64,000 nucleotides of DNA from JAUSFM01 sp964343705 (GTDB lineage: Archaea; Nanobdellota; Nanobdellia; Woesearchaeales; UBA12501). The translations under genes and the position numbers were made by a program. The stretch spans positions 1 to 64,000 of the forward strand of contig CAYFJX010000008.1 of assembly GCA_964343705.1 (NCBI GenBank), read 5' to 3'. Position 1 is the stretch's first letter. The number at the start of each line of letters is the position of its first letter. Of the stretch, positions 32,988 to 42,600 are shown piece by piece. The notes beneath the pieces were generated by a model, which did not search any database, was not told where the DNA came from, and worked only from the letters and a program-made list of their open reading frames with translations.

Positions 32988-33215
32988 TTAATAATCTTCA
33001 AATTCATCATCATATTCTTCGTCGTACTCTTCTTCAAACTCGAGTTCGTCATCATCCAATTCAACATAGTCGTCATACACTTCTTCTGCAGGCTCAAACA
33101 TTTCATCAACAACTGCCATGCCGGTGATGTCATCAAAACCACCAACCATATAAAGAAGTCCTCCTAAAAGCGCGATTACTAAAAATACATGACTTGCTCG
33201 ATCATAATCAACCAC
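32988..33215 (-). CDS. Small membrane protein with acidic tail
   Basis: About 75 aa from a GTG at 33215, which follows AGGTGATTATC. One membrane helix (ASHVFLVIALLGGLLYMVGG) is followed by DDITGMAVV, the shared juxtamembrane motif, and then a tail of about 40 residues made almost only of Asp, Glu, Tyr and Val. The tail is disordered and probably extracellular. Same layout as the next gene upstream. Confidence 0.7.
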   Translation of the reverse strand: MVDYDRASHVFLVIALLGGLLYMVGGFDDITGMAVVDEMFEPAEEVYDDYVELDDDELEFEEEYDEEYDDEFEDY

Positions 33216-33297
33216 GATAATCACCTGTTTTAATCCTTAGTGTCTTCAAGAACATTTAGATTTATAAAGTTTATGAAAAAGAAAAGAAAAAGAAGAA

Positions 33298-33543
33298 TTA
33301 TTCACCTTCTTCCTCATACATTTCATCTTCTCCATACTCTTCGTCGTCTTCGTACATTTCTTCATCTTCGTACTCTTCTTCAAAGTCTTCGTCACCTGCA
33401 TCATCGTAGACAGCAAGACCAGTTGCATCGTCTGAGCCAAATACATCGCCCATGATACCACTGGTAAACAAACCTACAACAGCTACAGCTGCTAGCATAA
33501 GAAACAGAAAACGGTTTTCACTTCGTGAGTCTCGTCGTGTCAT
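33298..33543 (-). CDS. Small membrane protein with acidic tail
   Basis: An 81-aa protein: a basic N-terminus, a membrane helix (FLFLMLAAVAVVGLFTSGI), the ATGLAVY motif, and a tail of about 40 residues that is nearly all Glu, Asp, Tyr and Met. AGGTGATAGT precedes the ATG. It appears to be a paralogue of the 32988-33215 product. The acidic tail could bind cations, S-layer components or the Lys-rich protein encoded next to it. Confidence 0.75.
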   Translation of the reverse strand: MTRRDSRSENRFLFLMLAAVAVVGLFTSGIMGDVFGSDDATGLAVYDDAGDEDFEEEYEDEEMYEDDEEYGEDEMYEEEGE

Positions 33544-33641
33544 ACTATCACCTGTTAGTTTTTTATTGATTGTTTAAGATAATTAGTGCCTTGGGCATTT
33601 AAAAAGTTTGTGAAAAGAAAAAGAGAAAAGAAAAAAAAGGT

Positions 33642-35774
33642 TTATTTGCTGAGACAATCAGCCTTATCCTTGCACGGACCACAGGAGAAATCTTTGTAGC
33701 TAGTTACTTTGGAACCTTTTTCCATGAAACCAGTTCTCCTTGTAGTAACTGCACGTCGGATTTCTTTGAGTGTCTTTTTTTCCTGATACACACCATAATC
33801 AAACATGTAATGGGTGGATTCTTGAGGTTGGGTCCAGTGTACATCCCAATTTAGAGCTCTCCCCATGCCGTACATGTAACCCCTATTAAAGATTCCACGG
33901 GCATAAGGTTTTTCAGCACCCTGGAAGATCAATTTCTTGGAATCAGCAAGAACCACAATCTTACTTGCCTTGTCACTTGTACTACATGCCCAAGAACCTT
34001 TTACATCGCCTTTAGGTATGACTGCTTTCTTTGCCTCGTGGTGTACAGAAACCAAGCCACCTTTGAAACAGTAGTTCTTACCTGGCCTGTTTTCACATGC
34101 TTGACAAGTCCAGGACTTACTAGGACCTGATCCTGGAACAGGGAATCCTACCTCGTTATGACGTTTCCTAACAAGATCCAAGGCATGCTTTCCATTGTCA
34201 AGCTTGTCATAAATCTTGACTTTGTACATATGGCTAGAATCCATGTGGAACTCAGTGATGGTACTTCTGCCTCTCCATATGCCTGGCTTCATACCATCAA
34301 GTTCAATAGTTTTGAAAATGTCTTTGCTATTTTTTTGGTACCACTGCATTTTGATGTGACCTTTTGTGTACAATTTTTCAGTTTTACCAATGGCACGTGT
34401 TCCCACTTTATTATCCATCAAAAGAATAGCTTTATTCCCATCATATTCACATCGTACACCTTTCTTGTACTCTGGATCTGGATACTTTTTACCTTCGCAC
34501 TTCCCAACTTCGTCCCGGTGCTTTGCCCGTTTACATTTACCGCTTTTACATTGGTTGTTTCGGTCACAAGGACGATTGTCACTAAGAAGTGTGTCAACAC
34601 ACTTGTAAGAACCATAGAATTTCCCAGTTTTCCGACTGATGTACCTTCTGCAAATACCTTTTTTACATTCACGGTTTGCTTTACTAAGACATTTTTTACC
34701 TTTGTCTTTCTTAGTCATGGTACACTTACTGTTTTTACAAGTTAACCACTTTTTACAGTCAAGAGTGCCTCCTTTCTTATTGGTTCTACATTTATTCCCT
34801 TCACCACCAGAGTATGGTTTCACACATGTTCCATAAGGACCACACATCAAGCTTCGTTGACATTCTGGACCTTTTTTACAAGCTGAGCCTTCAGGTCCTG
34901 TTCCTTGAACTCCTTTTGGAATATCACCAGGCTTCACACAGTAACCGCTTTTGTATTCGAGTTTACTTTGACAAGCAACAGCCCGAGGAGCTTCCTGTTG
35001 TGATCCTTTTGCCAATGCACACTTTCCACCATCACAAAACATGGTAATACATGACGCGTCTGCAGTACATGATTTACCATTGTATTTCAAACCACACTTG
35101 CCTTCTTTTCCTTTTTTAATATCACAGAATTTTGATACACACTGGCTGTTTGCAGTACACTTAGAGTCTAAAGCTTTTTTACCATTACCACCTTGGAATA
35201 GGAGCGTGGTAAGTTCAGCCCTAGTACCTTCAAACTCACCTGCACCAGAAACTGATCTTTTGGAGGAGGATTTCCGTTTTCCTTTTAGTTTACCTTTTAT
35301 TTTTTTTCCAACTTTACTCTTCATAGCTTTTTGACAGAGTTCTTTCCGACTTTTCTTCTTCATACTCTTCTTAGTACAACATTTCTTAAAATTTTTCCCC
35401 ACAGATTTTACAGTTTTACAAGAAGATTTTTTTGTTTTTGATTTTTTCTTCGCCTTTTTCTTTATAGATTTCTTAGCCTTCCTAAACGTTTTCTTAGCAA
35501 AGTTACCAGTGATAGCGTTTTCACCCTCATCTTCTTCAGCTTTTTCTTCCATTTCAGTTTCGTAATCGTATAATGCATCAGCGTACGACACCGCACCGGT
35601 CAAAGAATTCTCTCCTTCAAGCTCTTCTTCCATCTCAGTTTCATAGTCATACAATTCATCAGCGTATGAAACCATACCAGTCATTGTTTCGTTTGCTTCA
35701 AATGTGCCATTTACATACAAACCGCCAACTGCAACTAATGCTATTACTAGTAGAAGAACTCGATTTTCATCCAT
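33642..35774 (-). CDS. Membrane-anchored surface protein with Lys-rich and Cys-rich regions
   Basis: About 710 aa from the ATG at 35774, after AAGGTGATTGGTG. The N-terminal helix (VLLLVIALVAVGGLYVNG) is followed by MTGMVSYADELYDYETEMEE and an almost identical second unit LTGAVSYADALYDYETEMEE, then ITGNFAKK: three copies of the TG motif. Residues about 95-175 are extremely Lys-rich. Residues about 195-440 hold Cys-rich repeats (C-x3-D-x2-C-x-S-x-x-C and C-x-K-x-G-x-C). The C-terminal 270 residues contain two Cys-bearing regions with W-x-C and beta-rich sequence. Likely exported and disulfide-bonded. Function unknown. Confidence 0.75.
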   Translation of the reverse strand: MDENRVLLLVIALVAVGGLYVNGTFEANETMTGMVSYADELYDYETEMEEELEGENSLTGAVSYADALYDYETEMEEKAEEDEGENAITGNFAKKTFRKAKKSIKKKAKKKSKTKKSSCKTVKSVGKNFKKCCTKKSMKKKSRKELCQKAMKSKVGKKIKGKLKGKRKSSSKRSVSGAGEFEGTRAELTTLLFQGGNGKKALDSKCTANSQCVSKFCDIKKGKEGKCGLKYNGKSCTADASCITMFCDGGKCALAKGSQQEAPRAVACQSKLEYKSGYCVKPGDIPKGVQGTGPEGSACKKGPECQRSLMCGPYGTCVKPYSGGEGNKCRTNKKGGTLDCKKWLTCKNSKCTMTKKDKGKKCLSKANRECKKGICRRYISRKTGKFYGSYKCVDTLLSDNRPCDRNNQCKSGKCKRAKHRDEVGKCEGKKYPDPEYKKGVRCEYDGNKAILLMDNKVGTRAIGKTEKLYTKGHIKMQWYQKNSKDIFKTIELDGMKPGIWRGRSTITEFHMDSSHMYKVKIYDKLDNGKHALDLVRKRHNEVGFPVPGSGPSKSWTCQACENRPGKNYCFKGGLVSVHHEAKKAVIPKGDVKGSWACSTSDKASKIVVLADSKKLIFQGAEKPYARGIFNRGYMYGMGRALNWDVHWTQPQESTHYMFDYGVYQEKKTLKEIRRAVTTRRTGFMEKGSKVTSYKDFSCGPCKDKADCLSK

Positions 35775-35858
35775 CACCAATCACCTTTTTTCATTTTTTA
35801 GGAATATAAAAACCTTTTTTAAGAATTATGGGCATTTACCTTTAAAAAGTTTGTTAAA

Positions 35859-38800
35859 TCAAACCTTTAAACTCGTAACTTGACTCACACCATGCTCGTT
35901 CATGCTTACACCATACAAACGATCTGCTTCTGCAATAACAGCGTCGTTGTGAGTGATAACCACATACTGTGCATTGCCAGTGTATTTCCGAATGAGTTGG
36001 GCAAAGCGTTCTGAGTTTCTTTTGTCAAGAGCTGCGTCAACCTCATCAAGTACGTAAAAGCTTGCTGGTTCGTGTTCTTGAATTGCGAAAATAAATGCTA
36101 GTGCAGTGAGTGTTTTCTCACCACCAGACAAGCTTCGAATATCAAGGAATCGTTTTCCAGACAATCGCACTTTAATCATTAATCCGCCATCAAAGGGACT
36201 TTCTGGATTTTCTAGGACAATAGAAGCATCCCCTTTTGTTGAGATAGCAGAGAATAATACTTTAAAGTTGTTATTAACAATGTCAAATGTTTTCATAAAG
36301 AGATTTTTCTTTTTAGTTTCAATCTCGTTCATCATAAGCAGGACATCTTCTTTTTCCACAATGAGTTTTTCTTTTTTCTGTACAAGAGACGCATACTCCT
36401 TTTCAATACTTGTGTAAATCTCAAGTGCTTTCATGTTTACTGCGCCAAGCTTAGTAACCACACCTTCCCAAATGCCAATTTGCTTTCGTAACTCCGCTGC
36501 TGGCTTTTTCACAATTTCAATACCCTCATAGTCTTTGTATTCATGTTCAAGACCTGCAATCTCAGCATTAACACGTGATAGTTCAATAGAACTTGTATTG
36601 AGTCTCAGTTCAATCTTACGCACCTGCTCTCCAACTTCTTCCATTTTGCTTGTTTCTTTTTTGATAGATTCATCAAGCTTTCCTCGTTTTGCAAAGAGCT
36701 CTTTGAATTGTGCGTGGAATTTTTGTTGTGCTGTTTCTTTTTGCTTAAGCTCCACACCCTTGTCTTGCATAAGTTTGTCAAGAGCAGCAAGTTCTTCCTT
36801 AAAGTCTTCTTCTTCCTTGTCATGTTGTTTGATTATCTTAAGAATGTTTTCAAGCTCTGGCCTGAGGATTGTATCCATTTGCGCGTCAAGATTCTTTAGG
36901 TCTGACTCTCTTTGTAAACCTTCTTCCATGCTTTGCTTGCGCTTTTCTTCAAAAGCATTAAGTTCTGCAATAAGTGAGGGGTTACGCAGCTCAACAATTT
37001 TGTTTCGCATTTCTTGCTTCTTTATTCTGTTTTGTGCAAGAGTTCTGTTTTGTTCTTGAATGTCATCCTCAACTTTCCTAATGTCCTTTTCTGATTCTTC
37101 AAGTGCTTTCTCCAGTTCTTTTCGTACTTTCCTGTTTGCTTCTGTATCTGCAGCGTCAATATTAAGCACTTTTTCAAGTTTGATTATGTCCCCTTCAAGG
37201 TCAGCTTTGAACTGTCGTAAGCGTGCAATGTTTTGTTCAAGGTCTTTTCGTTCTTTATCTATCCGGGATATAAGTAGCTCTGCGTCTTGCAAGATTTTTT
37301 CATATTTTTCTATGTCTGAAGTTACTTCTTTTTGTTGGAATCCAATACCTAGTCGTTTTCTGTAACCACCCTGCATAACTCCTGAGAGTTCACTAAGGTC
37401 ACCGTCCAGACTGACCATTTTTACTTTACCCACTCCAATTCGTCGAGCAACATCAATACTGTCAACAACAAGGGTGTTACCAAACACGTGACTAAAAACA
37501 GTTTTGTACTTAGGATTAAATTGCAATAAGTCTATAGCAAGTCCATGTACGCCATTTGCTTTTTTTAGTTCAGCGATACCTTGTGCTGGAGCTGCCCCTC
37601 TTATTTTGTTCATTGGAACAAAGCTAGCAACCCCAAACTTGTTTTCTTTAAGAAACTTAATACACTGCACAGCTGTCTTGTCACTGTCCACTACCACACT
37701 CTTTAATTTGGATCCTGCTGCGATTTCTAATGCTTTTGAGTATTTTGATTCAGCTGTACCAAGTTCTGAGACAGTCCCATGAATCCCTTGGATTGAACCT
37801 TTTTGTTTTTGTTCAAGAATCTTCTTTAATCCAAGATCTCTACCGAGCACTTCTTGAATAGAAAGGTTTTGTGCGCGCAGCTTACCAAGTTGCTCACTTG
37901 ATGTTGCACGCTTTCCTCTTGCAGTATCGAGTTGTGCACATAGGTTACTATCATGATTAATAAGTTTAGATAATTCTAAGGTTGACTTTTTGAATTCTTC
38001 TTTCTTTTGTTTCAGTTCTTTTACTTGTGCCTGGTTTTCTTTTTCAACTTCAAGCACTTTTTGTATTTTTTCGTCAATAGACTGTATCTGAAACTCAATT
38101 TTGTCTTTTTCTCTGAGTAGTTCTTGTTGCTTTTGGCGCAGTTCAAGCATTGCCTTTTGTTTTTGTTCTGCTTCCTTGTCAAGCTCATCAACTTGTTTTT
38201 CAATATCTCCAACATTGTCAAGCTTGTTTTTTTTCTTGAAGTCAGCAATTTTTTGTTCTATAACTCCTCTGAGCTTTTGCTTTGCTGCAAGTTGTGCTTG
38301 AAGTTCTTTTTTGTTTTCTTCATGCTTCTTGATTTTTGATCCTAGCTCATCATGGTTTTCGCGAAGCTGCACCTTACGTTGTTTTATTTTAGAGATCTCA
38401 TTTTTAACTGCTTCAACACGATTTTTTGATGAAGCAATGTCAACTTTTAGTTTTTCAACTTCTTTGTGGATTTCAACTTGGCCTTTTTCTCCCCGCTCTT
38501 CAACTTGTTTATTGATCCCGCTAATTTCTTCGCCAAAACCTTTTATTTTCTCTTTTGATTCCAGAACTCTGTTTTGTTTTTCTTCAAGTTGTTGTTTTGT
38601 TTGTCCGCTTACCTTGGATAGTTTTTCTTTTTCTGTTTTTTTATCGACCATTGTTGCATGTAACAATGATGCTTTGTTGACTTTAATTTTATGAGTAAGA
38701 TCATTGTATTTTTGTGCTTGTTCTTTTTCCTTGCCAAGTTCTTGCAAATGCGTCTTTCGCTCTTTAAGGACTATGCCTGACTCTTTAAGTTTTTCCTCAA

Positions 38801-40988
38801 CTTTGTTAAGCTCATTCACTGCCTTTTGTTTTTTTTCTTCATACACTGAAATACCTGCAATCTCTTCAATTATAAGACGACGTTCTTCAGGAGGCATTTC
38901 TACAAAACGTACAATATCCCCTTGCAGGATTACATTGTAACCATTGGGGTTAATTCTAGCAAGAGAAAGAAGTTCTAGAATTTGTTGTCGTGTTCGCGTT
39001 TCATTATTAATCTTGTAAACACTATTTCCTTTTGGCTTTACAATACGTGAGATTTTAACTTCATCTTCTTCTGTAGGAAAAATCTTTTTTTTGTTATCAA
39101 AGAAGATTGATACTTCCCCACTTTTTGCTGGTTTTTTTGATTTACCACCATTATAGATGAGATTAGCAGATTTTTCTGTTCGTAATGCTTTTGCAGAACT
39201 TTTCCCAAGTACAAAACAGAGAGCGTCCAGGACATTACTATTATGAACAAAGAAATTATTAGCAACAAAATTATGATCATTTTCTACGCAAAGATCATAC
39301 ACCCATTTTTCTTTAGATTGCATGCTTTCTAGTTCTACAATTTCATCCCAGTAGATATCTGATGTTGAAATCGCTTGTAAGACAGAAAGGGTTTGCGATT
39401 GTACTCCTGTTAGTGTTGCAGTAGGTGTGAATAGTTGACTCATAAGCTGTTGAACACCTGACCGGCTAGGCAAACATTGATTATAACAGTACGCATCAAG
39501 TTTTGCAAATGTCTTCTTAGTTCTTTTAATATTAATTCTTAATTCATGTGTTGCTTGTTTAATAAGAGCATTTACTTCAAGCAGATCAAGATTGGGATTA
39601 GTTTTTTTAGATTGTAAGTTTTCCAAGCGTTCTTGTTTTTTAGGGTGAGTAAACTGAACAAAGGAGTGAAATAATTTAAAGTTATCAACACCTGTTACAG
39701 TTATATGTTCATATTTCCCTGAGTAACCACTATTTGTTGCAATCTTAATAATGTCTTTTGATCTAAAGAGGATCCCTAAACGAAGAAGGATTGTTTTTAT
39801 TCCTTGAGCAAGTTTTTTGCTCTTTGTTGTAATCTCAATGGAACTTTGAGAAACATATCCATCACCAGAATAAAGACCATCGAGTAGTGCACCAAGCTCT
39901 TCGGGACTACTGTGAGTTAAGAAAAGGTCAGTTATCTTCTTGTTTCCTGTTGCACCCAATGACATACCTAATTTGTGTAAAATAATTTGGGCAGGAATAG
40001 AGTAAGCCAGCACATCCCAACATCTTGATTTATATTCATTTACTGTTGCTCGCAAGTCAAAAACATCTTGAATAAGACTGTGATAGTCTGCAACTACTTC
40101 CTCACAGCCATTTGTAAACCAGATCTGGTTAGAGTTAGTAAGACGACCTTCTGCAAGAAGATAGCCTAACAAGCGAGCAACTGAAGGACTATTTTTCCAG
40201 GGCATCTTGTAGGTTATCCTACTTGTTTTTGCTTTTATTCGAGGTATAAGTGTCATGATGACATCATTGTCAAGACCTGCTTTCCTAAGGATTTTTACAA
40301 GATGAGCAAAGTTAATTGATTGCTCATCACAAAGACCTTTAAGAACATAAAAAGATATATCAAGCTCCTGTGCAAGCTGCTTTAGGGTTTTATTCTGTTT
40401 TATTCTCCCTAAAATTTCTTTAAATTTTGGATCGTAAGGAACATAGATTCCATCTTCTGCAGTTATCTTATCAAGTAACTCATAGAATATTTTTGTCTTT
40501 GGTTGGACTGGCATTGAACGAGGTACAGCAACACGAACACCTTCTTGTAATTCGTCAGCTCGAATACTTTTAATTTTTGTTCCATCCATAACAAACAGAG
40601 GATGATATTCTGTTGCAGTAATTTCCCGTCCTGAACGTGTTCGTATTCGCACTAATTTCTTGGGAGAAGTTCTTTTTACAAAGGATTGTACATGTCGAAC
40701 CTTTGTCTTTAATGTTTCTGTATCTAAACAAAGTATTTTTACATCCCCCCCAAGAGCTAGTTCACCATCATCAATTGTTTGAGCACCTAACTTTTTGATA
40801 TTGTTTTCAACTAGTTTTTGTATTTCAATTGAGGATCCATCAGCTAGTTGGACCTTAGTGTCACCAACCACACATTTTCCAGAACCATTTGGACCAAGGA
40901 TAATATTGAATTTATCGCCAAATGGCATCTCGGTTCGCTTGGCAAATGATTTGAAACCATGCATCAATATTTTGTTGATTTTTGTCAT
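35859..40988 (-). CDS. smc: SMC chromosome-condensation ATPase with intein in its P-loop
   Basis: A 1709-aa precursor. The exteins give an SMC protein of about 1164 aa. The Walker A motif GPNGSGK/S is split by the intein, followed by two long coiled coils, a hinge (GIHGTVSELGTAESKYSKAL, then FVPMNKIRGAAP), the C-motif LSGGEKTLTALAF and Walker B FYVLDEVDAALDK. SMC organises and segregates the chromosome. It is divergent from the gene at 41198. ATPase activity requires removal of the intein, so splicing controls function. Confidence 0.96.
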   Translation of the reverse strand: MTKINKILMHGFKSFAKRTEMPFGDKFNIILGPNGSGKCVVGDTKVQLADGSSIEIQKLVENNIKKLGAQTIDDGELALGGDVKILCLDTETLKTKVRHVQSFVKRTSPKKLVRIRTRSGREITATEYHPLFVMDGTKIKSIRADELQEGVRVAVPRSMPVQPKTKIFYELLDKITAEDGIYVPYDPKFKEILGRIKQNKTLKQLAQELDISFYVLKGLCDEQSINFAHLVKILRKAGLDNDVIMTLIPRIKAKTSRITYKMPWKNSPSVARLLGYLLAEGRLTNSNQIWFTNGCEEVVADYHSLIQDVFDLRATVNEYKSRCWDVLAYSIPAQIILHKLGMSLGATGNKKITDLFLTHSSPEELGALLDGLYSGDGYVSQSSIEITTKSKKLAQGIKTILLRLGILFRSKDIIKIATNSGYSGKYEHITVTGVDNFKLFHSFVQFTHPKKQERLENLQSKKTNPNLDLLEVNALIKQATHELRINIKRTKKTFAKLDAYCYNQCLPSRSGVQQLMSQLFTPTATLTGVQSQTLSVLQAISTSDIYWDEIVELESMQSKEKWVYDLCVENDHNFVANNFFVHNSNVLDALCFVLGKSSAKALRTEKSANLIYNGGKSKKPAKSGEVSIFFDNKKKIFPTEEDEVKISRIVKPKGNSVYKINNETRTRQQILELLSLARINPNGYNVILQGDIVRFVEMPPEERRLIIEEIAGISVYEEKKQKAVNELNKVEEKLKESGIVLKERKTHLQELGKEKEQAQKYNDLTHKIKVNKASLLHATMVDKKTEKEKLSKVSGQTKQQLEEKQNRVLESKEKIKGFGEEISGINKQVEERGEKGQVEIHKEVEKLKVDIASSKNRVEAVKNEISKIKQRKVQLRENHDELGSKIKKHEENKKELQAQLAAKQKLRGVIEQKIADFKKKNKLDNVGDIEKQVDELDKEAEQKQKAMLELRQKQQELLREKDKIEFQIQSIDEKIQKVLEVEKENQAQVKELKQKKEEFKKSTLELSKLINHDSNLCAQLDTARGKRATSSEQLGKLRAQNLSIQEVLGRDLGLKKILEQKQKGSIQGIHGTVSELGTAESKYSKALEIAAGSKLKSVVVDSDKTAVQCIKFLKENKFGVASFVPMNKIRGAAPAQGIAELKKANGVHGLAIDLLQFNPKYKTVFSHVFGNTLVVDSIDVARRIGVGKVKMVSLDGDLSELSGVMQGGYRKRLGIGFQQKEVTSDIEKYEKILQDAELLISRIDKERKDLEQNIARLRQFKADLEGDIIKLEKVLNIDAADTEANRKVRKELEKALEESEKDIRKVEDDIQEQNRTLAQNRIKKQEMRNKIVELRNPSLIAELNAFEEKRKQSMEEGLQRESDLKNLDAQMDTILRPELENILKIIKQHDKEEEDFKEELAALDKLMQDKGVELKQKETAQQKFHAQFKELFAKRGKLDESIKKETSKMEEVGEQVRKIELRLNTSSIELSRVNAEIAGLEHEYKDYEGIEIVKKPAAELRKQIGIWEGVVTKLGAVNMKALEIYTSIEKEYASLVQKKEKLIVEKEDVLLMMNEIETKKKNLFMKTFDIVNNNFKVLFSAISTKGDASIVLENPESPFDGGLMIKVRLSGKRFLDIRSLSGGEKTLTALAFIFAIQEHEPASFYVLDEVDAALDKRNSERFAQLIRKYTGNAQYVVITHNDAVIAEADRLYGVSMNEHGVSQVTSLKV
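39240..40874 (-). other. Intein with LAGLIDADG endonuclease domain in SMC
   Basis: About 545 aa. It starts with Cys (CVVGDTKVQL, block A), has TATEYHPLFV (block B with T-x-x-H), two endonuclease helices (RLLGYLLAEGRLT and ALLDGLYSGDGYVS), and ends VANNFFVHN before Ser as the +1 residue. All splicing residues (Cys1, block-B His, His-Asn, Ser+1) are present. Insertion is after the Lys of the Walker A loop, a site that is hard to lose without precise excision. Confidence 0.93.
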
Positions 40989-41197
40989 AACAATCGCCTA
41001 AAAAACAGAAGTTATTTTGTGTCCCAACCCCTTTTTTGTGATGTCTTGTGCCTCATTCAAGAAGAAAAACTGTGAGAAGTCATATATAAAGGTAGCGTTT
41101 TTAAAATCACTTCGAGAAAAATAGAAATATTTATATACTCAGCTACCTAGGTATTAAAAAGAGCATACTAAAAATAATGTTCAATAGAGGTGACGAG

Positions 41198-41707
41198 ATG
41201 GCTGATGATACAAACAAATACCTGCTTTCTATAGTTGCTGTTGTAGCCCTTACTGGTTTATTCTTGTTATTCATGCAAGGAGCTGAAGTTCCAGGAACAG
41301 AAGCTGCTACAGGTCTAGCAGTAGGATACAGCCCAGAATTTGGCGAAATTCCCAGCTTTGACGAGCAAGGTAATAAGATTTGTACAGGACGCGTACGAGG
41401 AGATAAAATCATTCCTGATTACATCAACGGATGTCAAGGTCCACATTTAAAAATAAGAGACTGGAACAACCTACCTCCTGCAGTAAAAGCGTACTACAAC
41501 AAAAAGCGTGTTGCTTACCGTCTAGTTGCACATGGTAACCCAGCATATGACTGGCCTGAACAAGCAGATGGTGACCTGCGAACTCTAAAAGCAGACCCTA
41601 GAATTGGCGGATCAGGATTACCAGACTCACCACCACCTAATGAAGTTGAAGTGGTTGAAGTTCTTGGTGCAGCACAACTTGGACGATCAGTATCAACACT
41701 GGTTTAA
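41198..41707 (+). CDS. Membrane-anchored extracellular protein
   Basis: About 169 aa from MADDTNKYL; GAGGTGACGAG directly precedes this ATG, so an ATG seven codons earlier is not chosen. One membrane helix (LSIVAVVALTGLFLLFMQG) is followed by AATGLAVGYSPE, the shared motif. The ectodomain has two Cys (KICTGRV, NGCQG), a Pro-rich tail and no recognised fold. A TATA box (ATTTATATAC, about 41129-41138) lies upstream. Confidence 0.75.
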   Translation: MADDTNKYLLSIVAVVALTGLFLLFMQGAEVPGTEAATGLAVGYSPEFGEIPSFDEQGNKICTGRVRGDKIIPDYINGCQGPHLKIRDWNNLPPAVKAYYNKKRVAYRLVAHGNPAYDWPEQADGDLRTLKADPRIGGSGLPDSPPPNEVEVVEVLGAAQLGRSVSTLV

Positions 41708-41744
41708 AATTTTCTTTTTTTATTCTCTTTTTTTTAAGGATTCT

Positions 41745-41880
41745 ATTTAGAAATCTGAAAAAGGACACTAACAACCAAGTGGGCTTTTAAGATTGCACTT
41801 CCAAGATGTACTCTGACTGAAAGGAAGAGTACGGCCACATTTTGTCTCTTTTGTGTTAACAAAAGAGATTTAGAAATCTG
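41745..41880 (-). repeat. 123-bp hairpin element with 13-bp flanking duplication, copy B
   Basis: ATTTAGAAATCTG occurs at 41745-41757 and 41868-41880 (period 123). The core on the minus strand has TCTCTTTTGT-TAAC-ACAAAAGAGA-like and GTACTCT...AGAGTAC hairpins, joined by CAAAATGTGGC and followed by CTTGGAAGTGCAA. Copy A at 18236-18376 has the same linker and trailing words but different paired bases in both stems. Here the insertion lies at the stop codon of the RNase HII gene, with the duplicated bases including that stop. Confidence 0.65.
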
Positions 41881-42532
41881 CAAGACTCTTTTGATCTTTC
41901 TTTGCCTTTTGTTTAGTGTATGACGACCAGCTTTTACGCATGATATGAGGATATTCTTCAAAGTGATCCTCAACAAACGATTTAGTTAAGGGATCTGCTG
42001 CGTAACCACTCCCAAAATTAATACCTACCTGGGCTTTTATCTTCTCTATTTCCTCATCCCGAACAACTTTTGCAATAATAGATGCCGCAGCCACAACAAC
42101 ATGATTAACATCAGCCTTGTGTTCTGCAATAACTTCTGTCTTCTTTGCATCCCCTTCAAGCTTGTTTACTACATATTCTTTGTAGGCTCTCACATTTGGA
42201 CTGGGACAGTCGAGAATCACCTTGTCAGGCTTTAATTCATTGACAAATTGGGCTGATTTCATTGCTTCAAGCCAGTTAAGATTAATGCTTGAAGACAAAA
42301 CAGCTGCGTCCACCTCTTCTGGAGGAATAATAAGAACTCTGAAACTGTGAGCAAGCTTTCGAATTGTTGAACTAAGATTTTTTCGTTTAGCAGGCGTAAG
42401 CAATTTAGAATCTTTGACACCTGCTTTTTTAAGTTTAGCCTCGTCTTTTTCATCAATAACAACAGCAACCATGACTAAGGGCCCAATTACAGGACCACGA
42501 CCAGCTTCTTCAACGCCACAGACAAGTGCCAT
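41870..42532 (-). CDS. rnhB: Ribonuclease HII
   Basis: About 220 aa from MALVCGVEEAGRGPVIGPLV at 42532. Earlier in-frame codons to 42634 would overlap the structured element and are rejected. Catalytic residues are visible: GVEEAGRG (the Asp-Glu pair position reads Glu-Glu), VKDSKLL, ILDCPSPN and ADVNHVVVAAASI. A change from the usual D-E-A-G-R-G to E-E-A-G-R-G is notable. It removes RNA from RNA-DNA hybrids. A TATA box (ACTATATAAAC, about 42554-42564) lies 20-30 nt upstream. Confidence 0.9.
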   Translation of the reverse strand: MALVCGVEEAGRGPVIGPLVMVAVVIDEKDEAKLKKAGVKDSKLLTPAKRKNLSSTIRKLAHSFRVLIIPPEEVDAAVLSSSINLNWLEAMKSAQFVNELKPDKVILDCPSPNVRAYKEYVVNKLEGDAKKTEVIAEHKADVNHVVVAAASIIAKVVRDEEIEKIKAQVGINFGSGYAADPLTKSFVEDHFEEYPHIMRKSWSSYTKQKAKKDQKSLADF

Positions 42533-42600
42533 AGTGTTAACACTAAGAAGTCTGTTTATATAGTTTATTCTTTTACAGGCTTGGCATTGTTTGTCTTTCT

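Noticed and set aside
41743..41976. Minus-strand frame of 77 codons across the end of rnhB and the hairpin element
   Set aside because: Out of frame with rnhB and composed of the element; no ribosome site.
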